A stretch of 64,000 bases of DNA, taken from positions 9,479,303-9,543,302 of the forward strand of contig NC_087075.1 of the NCBI RefSeq assembly GCF_026151205.1, in the 5' to 3' direction. Below, one piece after another: positions 1-9,891 of the stretch (position 1 is its first letter; each line of letters starts with the position of its first letter). The notes under the pieces were generated by a model. The model saw only the letters and a program-made list of their open reading frames with translations. It searched no databases and was not told the DNA's origin. Source of the DNA: Bolinopsis microptera. Lineage: Eukaryota > Ctenophora > Tentaculata > Lobata > Bolinopsidae. The translations under genes were made by a program, and so were the position numbers.

Positions 1-551
1 TTAAGGTGCAATTCTAAAGCTATAGGCTAGGGGACTTGACATTTGAACTCAATCATAAGATCACACTCCGAGAAGTAACGGTTTTAACAGTTTTAGCATT
101 TAAAACGCCCAGTACCATGCATGCAAAGTTACTCGCACCCTGGTCAGCAAAAAAGATTCCGGATGAAATTTGAATGATTTTGCAACATTCGTTTATTTGT
201 TACATCAATTCGATGCTAATCTACTGTCGGAAAAGTATCCCTAGAGTACTGGAACGTGTTAAAATTAATTTACCCTCCAAATCTCTATTTTACATTCCAT
301 GCACGAGTACAGCTTACAAGTTTAACTAGCCATGTTGTACTAATAATACTGTATTAGAAACAACCATGTCTCGAAGTATTCAAATGATTCTTCCGAACTC
401 TCTAATTGGTGACCAAGGTCCTTCACAATCAGCACACGTTAAACAAGATACATCTTGATAGACAGATCACAGAGCCCGTGATAAAGTACAAGTAAGTAGG
501 TTAGAGCACCTACGTCCTACATGCTAAATCTCCCATTTCACTTGATCTTAC
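1..551. other. Intron or flank 3' of the alternative ABCA exons; no exon recognised
   Basis: This lies downstream, in the transcription direction, of the last exon recognised in the minus-strand ABCA-like gene. The next exon should start with G, to complete a TGG codon, but no convincing acceptor and open frame was found here. The gene therefore probably continues beyond the left edge of the window. Confidence 0.4.
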
Positions 552-671
552 CATTCCTTCAAGAACTTTCTCTCAGTCGGAACTTTCTTGCCCACACAAA
601 GACCTACATCTCCAGTCGCACATTCCCAGTCATCGGGTCCTGGACTCTTGCCAACCCAGTCTAGCTTACCT
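552..671 (-). CDS. Alternative exon A of the ABCA-like gene
   Basis: A 120-nt exon (40 codons), phase 2 to phase 2, with acceptor TTTAG and donor GTAAGA. It reads GKLDWVGKSPGPDDWEC and ends KFLKE plus TG. It is the homologue of the exon at 900-1016 and differs by one codon in length. Both cysteines and the SPGP core are kept, so it is likely a functional variant, not a decayed copy. It would encode a short segment of the extracellular loop after the YTIRYP motif. Confidence 0.66.
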
Positions 672-2561
672 CTAAATTAGTTACATTTAATATATAAAGT
701 TGTAACTAAAAGTATCAGGGTGGTTCATGATCAGGTTACAACGGAACTCTCTGAACTGAGGAGCTGTGGTATTCCACCATTAAATGTTTTAGTACATGTC
801 ACAGAGGGTTTAGATAATTCTGTGAGCTGGACTATAAGAAAGCTGGGTCGGTATAACCCAACCATAAACCACCCTGGAGATAAACAATATCTGAATTACC
901 ATTTCTGTAAATGAGTCCTCGGTCTAGGAACCTTGTGAGTAAGGCAGAACCCCACCCCCGCATCGCATGCCCACCCATTGGGTCCCGGACTTTTACCATT
1001 CCAATCATTATCGCCTCTGCAATTGAATCGATACAACTGATAAATGAATATAAGTACCATTCAGTCATACATGCAGAGTGTGCATGTATGAATGAATGGT
1101 ACTTATAATCATTTATCAGTTGTATCGATTCAATTCGTAGCAATGAATAATATGTTAGATTTGAAAGTGAAAGATGCCACCGACTGTTGTGAATAAATAG
1201 TGTGTCTGGACTCTGGAAGATTCTGATGCTGAATCAAAACCATACTCACATGGAAGTCTTTATAGGGTATCTGATAGTATAGCTGATATTATCTGGCAAA
1301 TGGTCGTCCCCGATGTGGAAATCATCAAAAATAACTGCTCCAATATAAGTGCTGGGGCTAGTTTTAAGTATTGTGTTCACTCTCTCTTCGCTCTCTAAAA
1401 AGTCCAGTACTAATGGTTGGATATCCACTTGATCCTGTCTGAAAAACTGTGTCGTAACGGCAACAGAGAAAGTAAAGTTATATCTAGTATTATAGTGCAC
1501 TCTTCAATTACGATATGTTCATTAACGAGTGGGAGCTGACCCCAATTGCGATTTCCAAAACTGATTACTGTAACATTTTCATGGGGATACGAAGATATTA
1601 CTGCCCTATGGTTAACCCAATTTTTCATTCAGCAACTCAAAAATATATAATTCTATCTGCCCAAATGATTGGACATTTATATTTGATCCTGTCTGAAAAC
1701 GTTCTTGTAACGATAACATAGAAAGTTAGGTCTAGTAGTTGTGAATGACGTTTGGGATAAATTTGATGCCTGACCCTGGTGAGTGGTGAACCAAAGTCAA
1801 AACTGAACTAATAACAGCTGCACCACCCTTATCAAGTATCAACCAAGAAAATGATACTGTGGTTAATTGCATTAATTATCGTTAACTGGACTAAACAATA
1901 AACATGGTCAAATCATCATTCGCCTTGGACAAGGCGAATTATAGATTTAAAACAAGAATTGAATACAGATCGTAAAAAAATACAAAACAAATACTAATCT
2001 AAAAGGTCTTTTAGCATCTGAACTGACTTACTTCATAACAGCGTCTATGATATCCCTGACTCGCTGGGTGGACGGAGCGATGGCTATCATGACATCTAGG
2101 TAAGGAGGGATCCGAAGGTCGTTACTTTTGGGGGAATATGTGGAAAAGCAATGGTTCAATGTTGGGAAGGATGTTGAGATACCTGAGTGAGGGTTATTTA
2201 AAATCGGTTTTCGTCACAATGAAAATATGAACCATTCGCGAATATAATACATTTGCAATGTTTATGAAATTTGTATGGCTATAATTTATACGCATAAAGC
2301 TTTTTATATTCGTGGTTCACTTTAACTGGAAACATCATTTGCTCGACAGAATAAATAATTTGTTTAGAACTAAAACCTAAATCGTATATTAAAAGTGATA
2401 CTATTTAACAATTTATCATTATAATTGTCTAACTAACCGTAAAACATGATGACGATAATAATAGGGATGAAGATCTCACAGACTAGAGTCACGGGAGCCC
2501 TAACAAGGAGTTTGAGGTTCTTGAGGAAGAGCAGCAGGAAGTGTGATCTCGCCCCCCTCAT
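552..2561 (-). CDS. ABCA-subfamily ABC transporter, N-terminal part (partial gene)
   Basis: Minus-strand exons at 2438-2561, 2032-2095 and 1250-1438, then one of two alternatives (900-1016 or 552-671). The first exon begins at ATG 2561 and encodes a short basic N-terminus and a membrane segment (LLLFLKNLKLLVRAPVTL, then a run rich in I and V). This is the pattern of the first transmembrane helix of ABCA full transporters. The next exons carry IAIAPSTQRVRDIIDAV, then YIGAVIFDDF and NISYTIRYP, which match the start of the large extracellular loop in ABCA proteins. All junctions have GT/AG ends and compatible phases (1, 2, 2). ABCA proteins move lipids across membranes. The second membrane bundle and ATPase domains lie outside the window. 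Family assignment is good; the subfamily member is unknown. Transcription start and promoter were not identified. Confidence 0.72.
900..1016 (-). CDS. Alternative exon B of the ABCA-like gene
   Basis: A 117-nt exon (39 codons) entered and left in phase 2, with acceptor GCAG and donor GTAATT. It reads GDNDWNGKSPGPNGWAC and continues to THLQK. It aligns over its whole length with the exon at 552-671, sharing the W..GKSPGP..W.C core, the C..KVP spacing and the final K, with roughly half the residues identical. Joined to the upstream exon 1250-1438 it restores an ATA codon. Its last two bases TG followed by the first base A of exon 552-671 would make TGA, so the two exons cannot both be used in one productive message. 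Confidence 0.68.
1022..1133. repeat. Long near-perfect hairpin in the intron before exon B
   Basis: Arms of about 50 nt (from TTGAATCGATACAACTGATA to its complement ending at 1133) flank a short loop around 1075-1082. The left arm touches the acceptor of exon 900-1016, so the folded transcript would place the splice site at the base of a strong stem. It could be a small MITE or a structure that controls exon choice. Confidence 0.75.
1500..1690 (-). pseudogene. Decayed duplicate of ABCA exon 3
   Basis: The stretch immediately upstream of exon 1250-1438 repeats that exon in degraded form. The acceptor region (TTTTCAG then ACAGGATCAA) is duplicated near 1684, and the interior shows alignable blocks. 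The frame carries stops soon after the acceptor. Exon 3 was therefore also tandemly duplicated, but this copy has lost coding capacity. A third, weaker resemblance lies at about 1750-1830. Confidence 0.45.
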
Positions 2562-2936
2562 CCTATTGGTAGAGTTCTTAAACACAAGGAAACATTTTTT
2601 AGCAAAGAATATCAATGAGGTTTTAAATAAAATATGGAACTCTGTTCATTAGAATCACGATATGATTATTTTGATGAATGTATCGACTAGACCCCCACTT
2701 CCCACTTTCAATAGCAAATAAAACGATATTCATCTTCAAATCACATGACTTCGTGCCGCCACCGTTTTGGAAAAAATCAGCTGCAACACTGCCAAGTGCC
2801 ACATGATGAATAGTACTAAACGTGATGTATATACGAGAGGGAGGCACAAGAGGAGGAGGCCACAAGATGAATGTCCCAGAAGAACTAATTAAGTAATTAC
2901 CAGAAAAAATAGAAATGTTAAATGTTACTGTGCAGG

Positions 2937-3133
2937 GACCGTGCAGGGAGTGTGCATAGACCGTGCAGGGAGTGTGCATAGACCGTGCAGGGAGTGTGCA
3001 TAGACCGTGCAGGGAGTGTGCAGGGACTGACCGTGTAGGGACCGTGCATCAACTTCAAGTGTTCATTGTGCAGGGACCGTGCATGGAGTGTTCTTTTGTT
3101 GTTGCATGGACCGTGCAGGGACCGTGCATAGAC
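2937..3133. repeat. Minisatellite, 22-bp unit
   Basis: Tandem copies of a unit containing ACCGTGCAGGGAGTGTGCAT. Four are nearly identical at about 2937-3025, followed by shortened, diverged copies up to 3133. Reading frames across it are repeat artefacts. Confidence 0.85.
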
Positions 3134-3919
3134 TGTCCGGAGCTAAACGACCAACTTGCCTAGAGAAACGACGGACCCTAATTATTGAAACTATTGATCG
3201 AGCATATATATTTGCATATTTGCAACTTGGAGTAGGTATAGGAGAGAATTAGACAAGACCCACAAGAATGTGTGGACGAATAATGTTGAAGTTTGCAAAT
3301 TATATAATTGTGTTACATTTAAAAATTTGAGTTCCTAGAACAAGTGAGTAAGCTCTACACGTTTTTATTGTTTTTAAAATCAGGACATTATTCATGAAAC
3401 ACCCTGTACAGTGTAGGTGAATGAATCTATGCGAATATAATATCCTGGAGGGGGATAATGTATAAGTGTTAGCACATTAGTCATTACACATAAACTATGT
3501 AAATATAATATATATTTAGGCAGGGTTACACTAGTGTCTTACATAATAATTTATAATATTAATATACCTATTTATAGGAAGTGAAGATTAAAGCTCCGAA
3601 GTAAGCAGTTATACAGTATAGTATGGTACTATGTTTACAATACACTAGACACTATACACAATGTAAACGTATAGCTCTAAATTAAGTAGTTCGGCACAGT
3701 CATGCCCGTACAAAATAATTAGATACAGTATACTGGCAAACAACGACAACAACAAGCTGCAATGCAGTATCAAATGTCTGGGTCATAGCCTGCCGCCAAA
3801 TCCTTGTCCACATTGAACGAAAATATTCATGTATTGAAATATTATACATATTATAGTTCGATTATGATATTTCATGTTTACATAAAATAGTTTAATTATG
3901 GTGATCACTGGTGTTATAT
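3134..3919. other. No gene seen
   Basis: AT-rich sequence with scattered short repeats of AATATA type. No coding exon, RNA gene or bounded repeat was recognised up to the Mutator-like element. Confidence 0.5.
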
Positions 3920-5311
3920 GGTAACACGACTGCTGTCCGACAGCGACATCTGTCCGACAGCGACATCTGTCCGAATCAGGGTACCAGAAAAAAACGACAT
4001 CTGTCCGAAATTGTGACCTGATTTCAATACGACACATTTCCGATTATAGACATGATCTGAGCCATAGTTTACTACCACAGTTTATTTTCATTTGATGTCG
4101 ATAAATTGGACAATAGTTTCAATGTTATTTAAATGTTATAAATTAATTCAATATAATACAATATCACATAATCAAATCTAGAGCATAGTCAAATTTCCGA
4201 TAGCTTTAAGGAAATCCATAGGGTTGCTGTAGTTGTCGTAATCATCTACAATTTGGGTGCACGTGGCTCAGGTAGTTCCCGCCCGTCTCTTTTGGTTTTC
4301 TTCACGTCTGTAAGGGCTTGTTCTGCTTTAAGGCAATCAAGGAACTTCCAAATTGTGGGCTTCGAACAGGACAGCATTGAATGGAATCCGTGATGCCAAC
4401 CTTCTGCGATGTTGGATGAGCGAGGAATCCTCATCTGTGCAGCTTCGTGTTGATTCCACATGTGGGGAGCCATGTCTATAGGAAGGAGGGGCTTCAGGTG
4501 TCTCCAGATTCGAGGGACGGTGAAGAGCTGATGGAAGAGATTAGGGGCGGATTTGAAGGTACCGTCGACTACCCAATGCTCCGCGTCCACCATATGATCT
4601 GCGTTCTTAGGAGTCCCCCAAAGGAAAGATCGACGAGTCTGTTCGTCCCATCCAGAGTCCCAGAGCATCATTGGTTCGTTGTCGGTAGAGAGGATGTAGT
4701 TTGCAGGAATGGAGAGCGGTTCCAGATCTCTCGGGTTAGAAGGGTGTCTGTTAGCTGCTTTTCTGCTTCTCTGAGTGTGGTCAGGAGTAGGAGTGATCAG
4801 TTGTCTGTCCACGGTACGGATGCGGGCTCTGCAACCCTTTCGGAAATCCGAACATTTCCGGTAGGAGGTGTCGTCTCTTCGCTTGTCGAAGACGTATCTG
4901 AAGCCATTTAGGACAGGGTTCTCTGAGCCTTGTTTGCGTCCAGGGATAAACTGAAGATTGGTTGCCATTGTGGATTGCGATAAGTGATCTCCATACTGCT
5001 GTCCTATATGTACTCATGTCCTGTGATGTGATCGACAGCTTGTTAGGGTACGGTTAGCACGATCCTGTTCTCAACTAGTCAATCACGTATCGATTGATCA
5101 GATCTTAAGGGATCACATCAGCTCTAGAACGTCACGAGATTACCCGTGAGCTTGTGAAATACAAATGTGAACCGAAATTACAAACCGAAATTACAATATG
5201 ATCCGAAAACAGATGTCGCCAAAAACGACTCCTGTCCGACAGCGACATCTGTCCGAAATCCCTAATTCAGCTTTCGGACAGATGTCGCTGTCGGACAGAT
5301 GTCGCCCAATC
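3920..5311 (-). mobile_element. Mutator-like element, non-autonomous, with terminal inverted repeats
   Basis: A 1392-bp element. Its ends are inverted copies built from the tandem motif GACAGCGACATCTGTCCGA. The element is flanked on both sides by the same 9 bp, GTGTTATAT (3911-3919 and 5312-5320), a target-site duplication of the size typical for Mutator elements. Additional inverted or direct copies of the ACATCTGTCCGA motif sit subterminally at about 3995 and 5210. Inside is a minus-strand reading frame for a FLYWCH/MULE transposase-derived protein. Intact ends and an exact target duplication suggest fairly recent movement. Confidence 0.9.
4246..4968 (-). CDS. FLYWCH/MULE transposase-derived protein, internally deleted
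   Basis: A 240-residue uninterrupted frame. Residues 1-60 resemble a FLYWCH zinc-finger module (NGFRYVFDKRR, YRKCSDFRKGCRARI, then H). Residues around 125-145 contain AEHWVVDGTFKSAPNLFHQL, the hallmark first-aspartate block of MULE DDE transposases. The sequence then jumps directly to the C-terminal block SSNIAEGWHHGFHSML, so the central catalytic part with the second aspartate is missing. Full-length relatives are two to three times longer. The frame remains open across the deletion and the element ends are good, so this protein could still be made as a DNA-binding or repressor-like derivative. The ATG at 4966-4968 is the first in frame after the terminal region. Confidence 0.82.
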   Translation of the reverse strand: MATNLQFIPGRKQGSENPVLNGFRYVFDKRRDDTSYRKCSDFRKGCRARIRTVDRQLITPTPDHTQRSRKAANRHPSNPRDLEPLSIPANYILSTDNEPMMLWDSGWDEQTRRSFLWGTPKNADHMVDAEHWVVDGTFKSAPNLFHQLFTVPRIWRHLKPLLPIDMAPHMWNQHEAAQMRIPRSSNIAEGWHHGFHSMLSCSKPTIWKFLDCLKAEQALTDVKKTKRDGRELPEPRAPKL

Positions 5312-5320
5312 GTGTTATAT

Positions 5321-6600
5321 ATAGAGTAGATAGGGTCAGTGGCGTATAATTAACACCTATATACTTGCAGTAGTATAAACTACTTATTACCTTATTAAAC
5401 ATAACGAATCCCAAGTATACACTGCAGTTAATTAGTTTTAAAGGGCAGACTACTAATAAAACAGTGGTGGTTCTCATGAACATTCTCTAACAGAACAACA
5501 TAGCAAGATATAGCATGAGCGAACTGCAGCTGACACAACACGAAAGTGTTATAATTATTGTGCCTGATACGCACTGATATTCCCGTACAAGTGAGCTGTC
5601 TGGTGACATGAGTGATAATACCTTTTACACGGAACGAGTATAAGCACTTTGCGTTATACAGGGCACCAGCCAAAGATTATTGACAAATATACCTATTTAA
5701 TCTGATAATCATAACTTTGATTCAATTTTCACGTCTGCAGAAAGGGGTCTATTCTATCATGACCCAACAATGTCAATTATAGGCAGACTCCCAAATAACA
5801 GTGCGAAGGATTTTTCTGATCTGCAGGGGTCGTCTGCAGTTAATTACAAAGAATCTACCAAATTCGTCGAAAAAGTATAGATAGAATTAGAAGACAGGAA
5901 TTAAAAGACAGTTTCCATTTATTCCTACTAGAAGACTCGCACTAAGATTTGTATTTATAAGCACTGGCAACTGGAAATAATATGGCTCAATAATTAGGCT
6001 GCAAACGAATACAAATATAGTGCAATGACATAAATAATTTTTATAAACAAGATAACATAAAAAATTGGAGGAATGTTTAGTATAAGTGAGCATTACTTTT
6101 ATTTGAAAATTCGATTAATTATTGTATATTAGAATCAAGAGTTATATTTCAGCCAGGCAAAATTACGTCGACATTATTTTGATATAAAACTAACAGAGAT
6201 AATGGTATTGAAATATAAGTCGCTCAATCGGACAGACAGAATTAAAACCAATAAGAAATTAGATACAACTAGCTATAATAAGACTAACTAAAATAACGTC
6301 AATAAAAGCGTGTTTCCTACTTTAAGAGAATGAGAATGTACTACTATACTATACAAGCAGAGGCTAATAACAGTCCTGGTTTCACAACTGCGTGTAATAT
6401 GTAACACATTACTAATGTTGTATTGACCAATGACTGAGCTGCACCATGTAATTCCTATACATCTACTCATACAGTGAGATATTGTGATGTAACTAAAACA
6501 AATCTACAAATATTCAATGATACAAACTACAGCCAACTACAAACCATCACCTAGCTCTCAGTGGTCACATGACACATTCAATACAAACTTGCTGACTCGC
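5321..6600. other. No gene seen
   Basis: AT-rich sequence. The short reading frames here have no recognisable composition, domains or splice-compatible boundaries. No bounded repeat was found. Confidence 0.5.
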
Positions 6601-6610
6601 AGACAGCGCC

Positions 6611-6711
6611 CACGTGCTCCAACTCACTAATCATGTGACATAACTATAGTCTTCAACACAAGTGACCACGTGTAGAAATTTGGTGTCACGTGATAATATT
6701 CTTGTCACGTG
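6611..6711. promoter_or_regulatory. Cluster of four CACGTG boxes
   Basis: CACGTG occurs at 6611, 6667, 6687 and 6706, within 101 bp. This palindrome is the binding site of bHLH factors of the MYC/USF/MITF-TFE class. The cluster sits 30 bp upstream of a possible first exon (6740-6775) and before the plus-strand exons at 7.5-12 kb, so it may be a promoter or enhancer. The role is inferred. Confidence 0.5.
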
Positions 6712-6739
6712 ACACAAACAAAAGTCTTCTGCAGATAAC

Positions 6740-7728
6740 ATGTGTATAGGAGCTGTCTGCATTGAGAAACACCAGGTAGACGTTTGTTATTGTTAACTCT
6801 TGTAAACATTTCCTGTTGCTTGTAATCGCATGTTTCTCAGTTGAGTAGTTAGATTAATATAAAGATAAGTTATCAACTGAAGTTTTGGGAACTCATGTGC
6901 TGCTATTGGCCGGACGCTTCTTGTAACTGTAAAAACTTTTGGTTTAAAAGTTTATTCCAGTTTCTAAAGAGGGAACAAGTGCCGTGGTTCCTAACGGCTA
7001 ACTTTACTTTACAATGTGGCTCTCAAATAGCTTTTATTCGTTGTGTGGGTTTTTTGGAATTGGAAATTGGAATAATTTTTGACCTGTCAATAGGGTTGGC
7101 ATTCTTGAGCATCACAGTGGTGTAAAATGGCGCAAATAATGGGTTTCGGGGATAGTACTTATTTGACCGAACTTAAATTGGGATAAAAGAATCCGAATCC
7201 TACAAGAACTTTCAAGATGCTTTTTCAATTTGCTACAAATCAAACACATGATTTTGAAAACTTCTGCTACTTATATAACCTTTCGGGCAAGTTTCCATAA
7301 ACGATATTTTATGATCGGCGATATAAAAGCGCCGAAAAAGCGCTCAATAAGCGATTATCGGCGCCGATCATAAAATATCGTTTATGGAAACTTGCCACCT
7401 TTCGCATCTCTTTTATGTTTCAAGAACCAGCAATCTAACATATCTTTGTATTTAATCTTCTAGTTATATAGCCTCACAACTGTAAAGCTATAAGAATCCT
7501 CACGATTCCACCTAAAAGCAGTTGATGAAAATACGGAGAGGTTCCCCAGTAGAGCGGATAATAAACGACCCAGTTCCCAGACCTCTCATAACTACAAGTA
7601 CACCGTGTAGGAACCTAGACGATGCTGCCTGTACTATTCAGGCTATATTGAGACCTAAGAACGCTCAGAGGCAGACTAAACATGGCACCATGATACGACC
7701 TGAGGATAAGGATAGGTTGGTGCTCTGA
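6740..7728 (+). CDS. Possible two-exon small protein, unrecognised
   Basis: Candidate exon 1 at 6740-6775 (ATG, 12 codons, then donor CAG/GTAGAC) and exon 2 at 7522-7728 (acceptor AAAAGCAG) join in phase 0. Exon 2 reads LMKIRRGSPVERIINDPVPR and ends RPEDKDRLVL before TGA, with a composition more protein-like than most short frames here. A weak donor at 7717 would allow continuation. No domain is recognised. The 746-bp intron contains a hairpin repeat at 7286-7396. Exon 2 is the better supported part; its link to exon 1 is speculative. Confidence 0.3.
7286..7396. mobile_element. Small hairpin MITE
   Basis: A 111-bp inverted repeat whose arms begin GGCAAGTTTCCATAAACGAT and match their complement over about 40 nt, with a GC-rich centre made of GCCGATA/AGCGC units. 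It is a non-coding foldback element of the MITE type. Superfamily not assigned. Confidence 0.75.
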
Positions 7729-7882
7729 GCCTGGAGGCTGAGCGGGTATTTTGTAGTAAATTCTTGTTTACATTCACGTTAACGACAAATTATCTTGTCA
7801 GAGTGATGTCACATATACTTGCGATCCTTCAAAAGTTTTTAATATGTTCAATGTTCATTCAACTTGCCTTTATTCTTTTCGG

Positions 7883-8394
7883 ATGACGCTGGCTGTAAAT
7901 ATTCGGTGCACGGATCGGTAGGTTACAACCTGATTTATACATTCTTAACAATTTAACTAATATTGTAGTATTTAATTAATATGAAATAAATAATTTCAGG
8001 AATGCAGCTGAAGATATTATCGAGAGCTTTCCGATGGTTTTATTCCGATCCAAATCCGGGTCTGATGGTAGAAAGTGCTCGCAGGTGAAAAGAGGGACAT
8101 ATAAAATTATCATTATACGCCTGTAACTGAACGTATTCCTTTTCTCTTATGAGAAATATTTTATTAGAGATATGTTTACGAGATTATTTGTTTAACTTGA
8201 CTATGATTGAAATTTTAATTAGTTATACTATTTAGTTAAACTGTTAAAATGTTTGATGCACGCTAAAAAGACTTCTGAATACTCTTAGAACTGTCCGTTC
8301 TCAGATTTTAAAGAAAGCAAGACAGCAGGTGAAGCTTAATAAAGAACTGATTGTTGAAGTCGAGCTTAACGATACCAAGGTGAAAACGAACTGA
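7883..8394 (+). CDS. Candidate three-exon small gene (69 codons), unrecognised
   Basis: Exons 7883-7917, 8000-8084 and 8305-8394. Starting at ATG 7883 the protein begins MTLAVNIRCTDR. Exon 2 has a strong acceptor (AATTTCAG) and donor (CAG/GTGAAA) and encodes NAAEDIIESFPMVLFRSKSG. Exon 3, after TTCTCAG, encodes ILKKARQQVKLNKELIVEV and ends KVKTN before TGA. The phases agree (2, then 0). The start could instead be internal to a larger gene. The family is not recognised. Confidence 0.35.
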
Positions 8395-8760
8395 TTCCAA
8401 TTTACATTTTTTAGAACTGTGGAAGAACATAATTTATAGAATATCAGCTTTACACAGCGCTTAGTCTTACTGCTCAAGAATCAATAGTTCCCACAGTCAG
8501 ACAACGAATGAGTTTAAAAATTCCAACAAAATCTTTATAACATCATTGGTAAAACATTTTCGGACATCTTCAGTACCTAATAAAGATAAGGGTTAATACT
8601 CCAATTATATCAGAAAATTTTCATTTGAACTAAAGGATGTTAGCTGTAAAAAGAAGCCAAACTCTCAAAAATGGAATGGGAAGCACTCGGGTATGGGGGG
8701 TTGTGAGGCCCCAACTAGTCGGAAAAAATATACTAGTCCCTGCATTAAGGGTGAAATAAT

Positions 8761-9549
8761 TTAAGGACCATTATCAAAAGTTTTATTTTCAAATAAAAGT
8801 GGCATACCAAAAGGATCACATGAATTAATACCATATGGTTTCAAAGTTCTGAGTTTTTGTATAAGTAGATGTTCGTTAACTTCTAAATTACTAGGACTAG
8901 AATTCTTTAGGATAAAAACATTATAAGAAGCATCAAAATCAGGTCTATTGGAAAGGTTATGTGAGTCTATTAGGTGAGCTGCTAAACTGTAAGTGTCACT
9001 ATCATCAGATAAAAAATCATCACTATGTTTTAAGGAAGGGTCTTTCAATAATTTATAATAGTTAGCTCTATGTTCGGTTACTCTTTCATGCAAAGTCCTA
9101 ATGGTACGTCCAACATAGCAGAAAGGGGATGGACATAATTTACAAATGAATATATAGACTATGTTGTAGCTAGAACAGGTCCCTGGAGCTTGTCTTATCT
9201 TGACTCCATTAATACAATAACACTTTTCACTTCCTATCATTGCACAACACTTACAATTTCTTTGATGGCAAGGTTCTGTTTTTGTTACAGTGTTATCCTC
9301 TGCGTGCAATTGTGGGTTGAGGAGTCTTCTCCGCAAAGATGCGCCTGATCTTTTAACATAACTGAATAGTCTTTTGCCGGTGTTTCTATCCTGGTTGGAG
9401 GTCTCCGTTGTACTTGTCGTGTCGGTGTTAGAGGTAGACGACAAACTCGGAGAAGTCTCTATGGTGGACTCAAACTTTTCAATTACGTCTATCAGTGCAG
9501 CGTCACCTCCGAAGGTGGAGATAACACGTATTGTGTTATCAGGGGACAC
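8761..9549 (-). CDS. Penelope-like retroelement C-terminal GIY-YIG endonuclease domain, 5'-truncated
   Basis: A 262-residue frame ending at a natural stop. Residues about 95-135 hold a cysteine-rich segment (CHQRNCKCCAMIGSEKCYC) that precedes the nuclease in Penelope-like elements. It is followed by YNIVYIFICKLCPSPFCYVG and RTIRTLHERVTEHR, corresponding to the GIY-YIG core, the conserved arginine and the R..EH segment, and then by SLAAHL and the glutamate-containing N..E..L block. The reverse transcriptase expected upstream is absent, so this is a 5'-truncated insertion of the retrotransposition type. The upstream residues are poorly conserved linker. The frame is intact, suggesting a young copy. 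Confidence 0.8.
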   Translation of the reverse strand: MSPDNTIRVISTFGGDAALIDVIEKFESTIETSPSLSSTSNTDTTSTTETSNQDRNTGKRLFSYVKRSGASLRRRLLNPQLHAEDNTVTKTEPCHQRNCKCCAMIGSEKCYCINGVKIRQAPGTCSSYNIVYIFICKLCPSPFCYVGRTIRTLHERVTEHRANYYKLLKDPSLKHSDDFLSDDSDTYSLAAHLIDSHNLSNRPDFDASYNVFILKNSSPSNLEVNEHLLIQKLRTLKPYGINSCDPFGMPLLFENKTFDNGP

Positions 9550-9583
9550 AGGGAGTCTTACTGCTAACAGTATTTAGTATTTA

Positions 9584-9703
9584 CCTTATCGGAATTTATT
9601 TAAACGGACATTATAGTGTCCGTTTAAATAAATTCCAATTATAATTGGACGCTTGAGGCCCTAGCGTTTATTTTAATGTCCGTTTAAATAAAGTCCGACA
9701 GGG
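9584..9703. mobile_element. Short MITE of the CCTTATCGGAC family
   Basis: A 120-bp element with inverted ends (CCTTATCGGA... and its complement) carrying the subterminal GGACATTA / TAATGTCC motif. It is flanked by TATTTA on both sides (9578-9583 and 9704-9709). Longer relatives lie at 38231-39066, 56782-57101 and 62472-62638. Confidence 0.7.
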
Positions 9704-9891
9704 TATTTAAATTAAATATGTTAAATAAATGTCTTTGAGTGTTATTATGTCCGTTCACAAAATGTCCGGTCAAATAACGTCTGATCATAAGGTAGGTAGA
9801 GGAAGTGTCAACAGTCGCAGTGATTTTATGTTGCATTTTCTTATTGGTGAAAACCTAATTACAATTCTAACTATTATCTCACACTTTACAG

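Noticed and set aside
4447-4911. Plus-strand 154-codon frame over the Mutator-like element
   Set aside because: Shadow of the minus-strand transposase, which has recognisable FLYWCH and DDE-block motifs.
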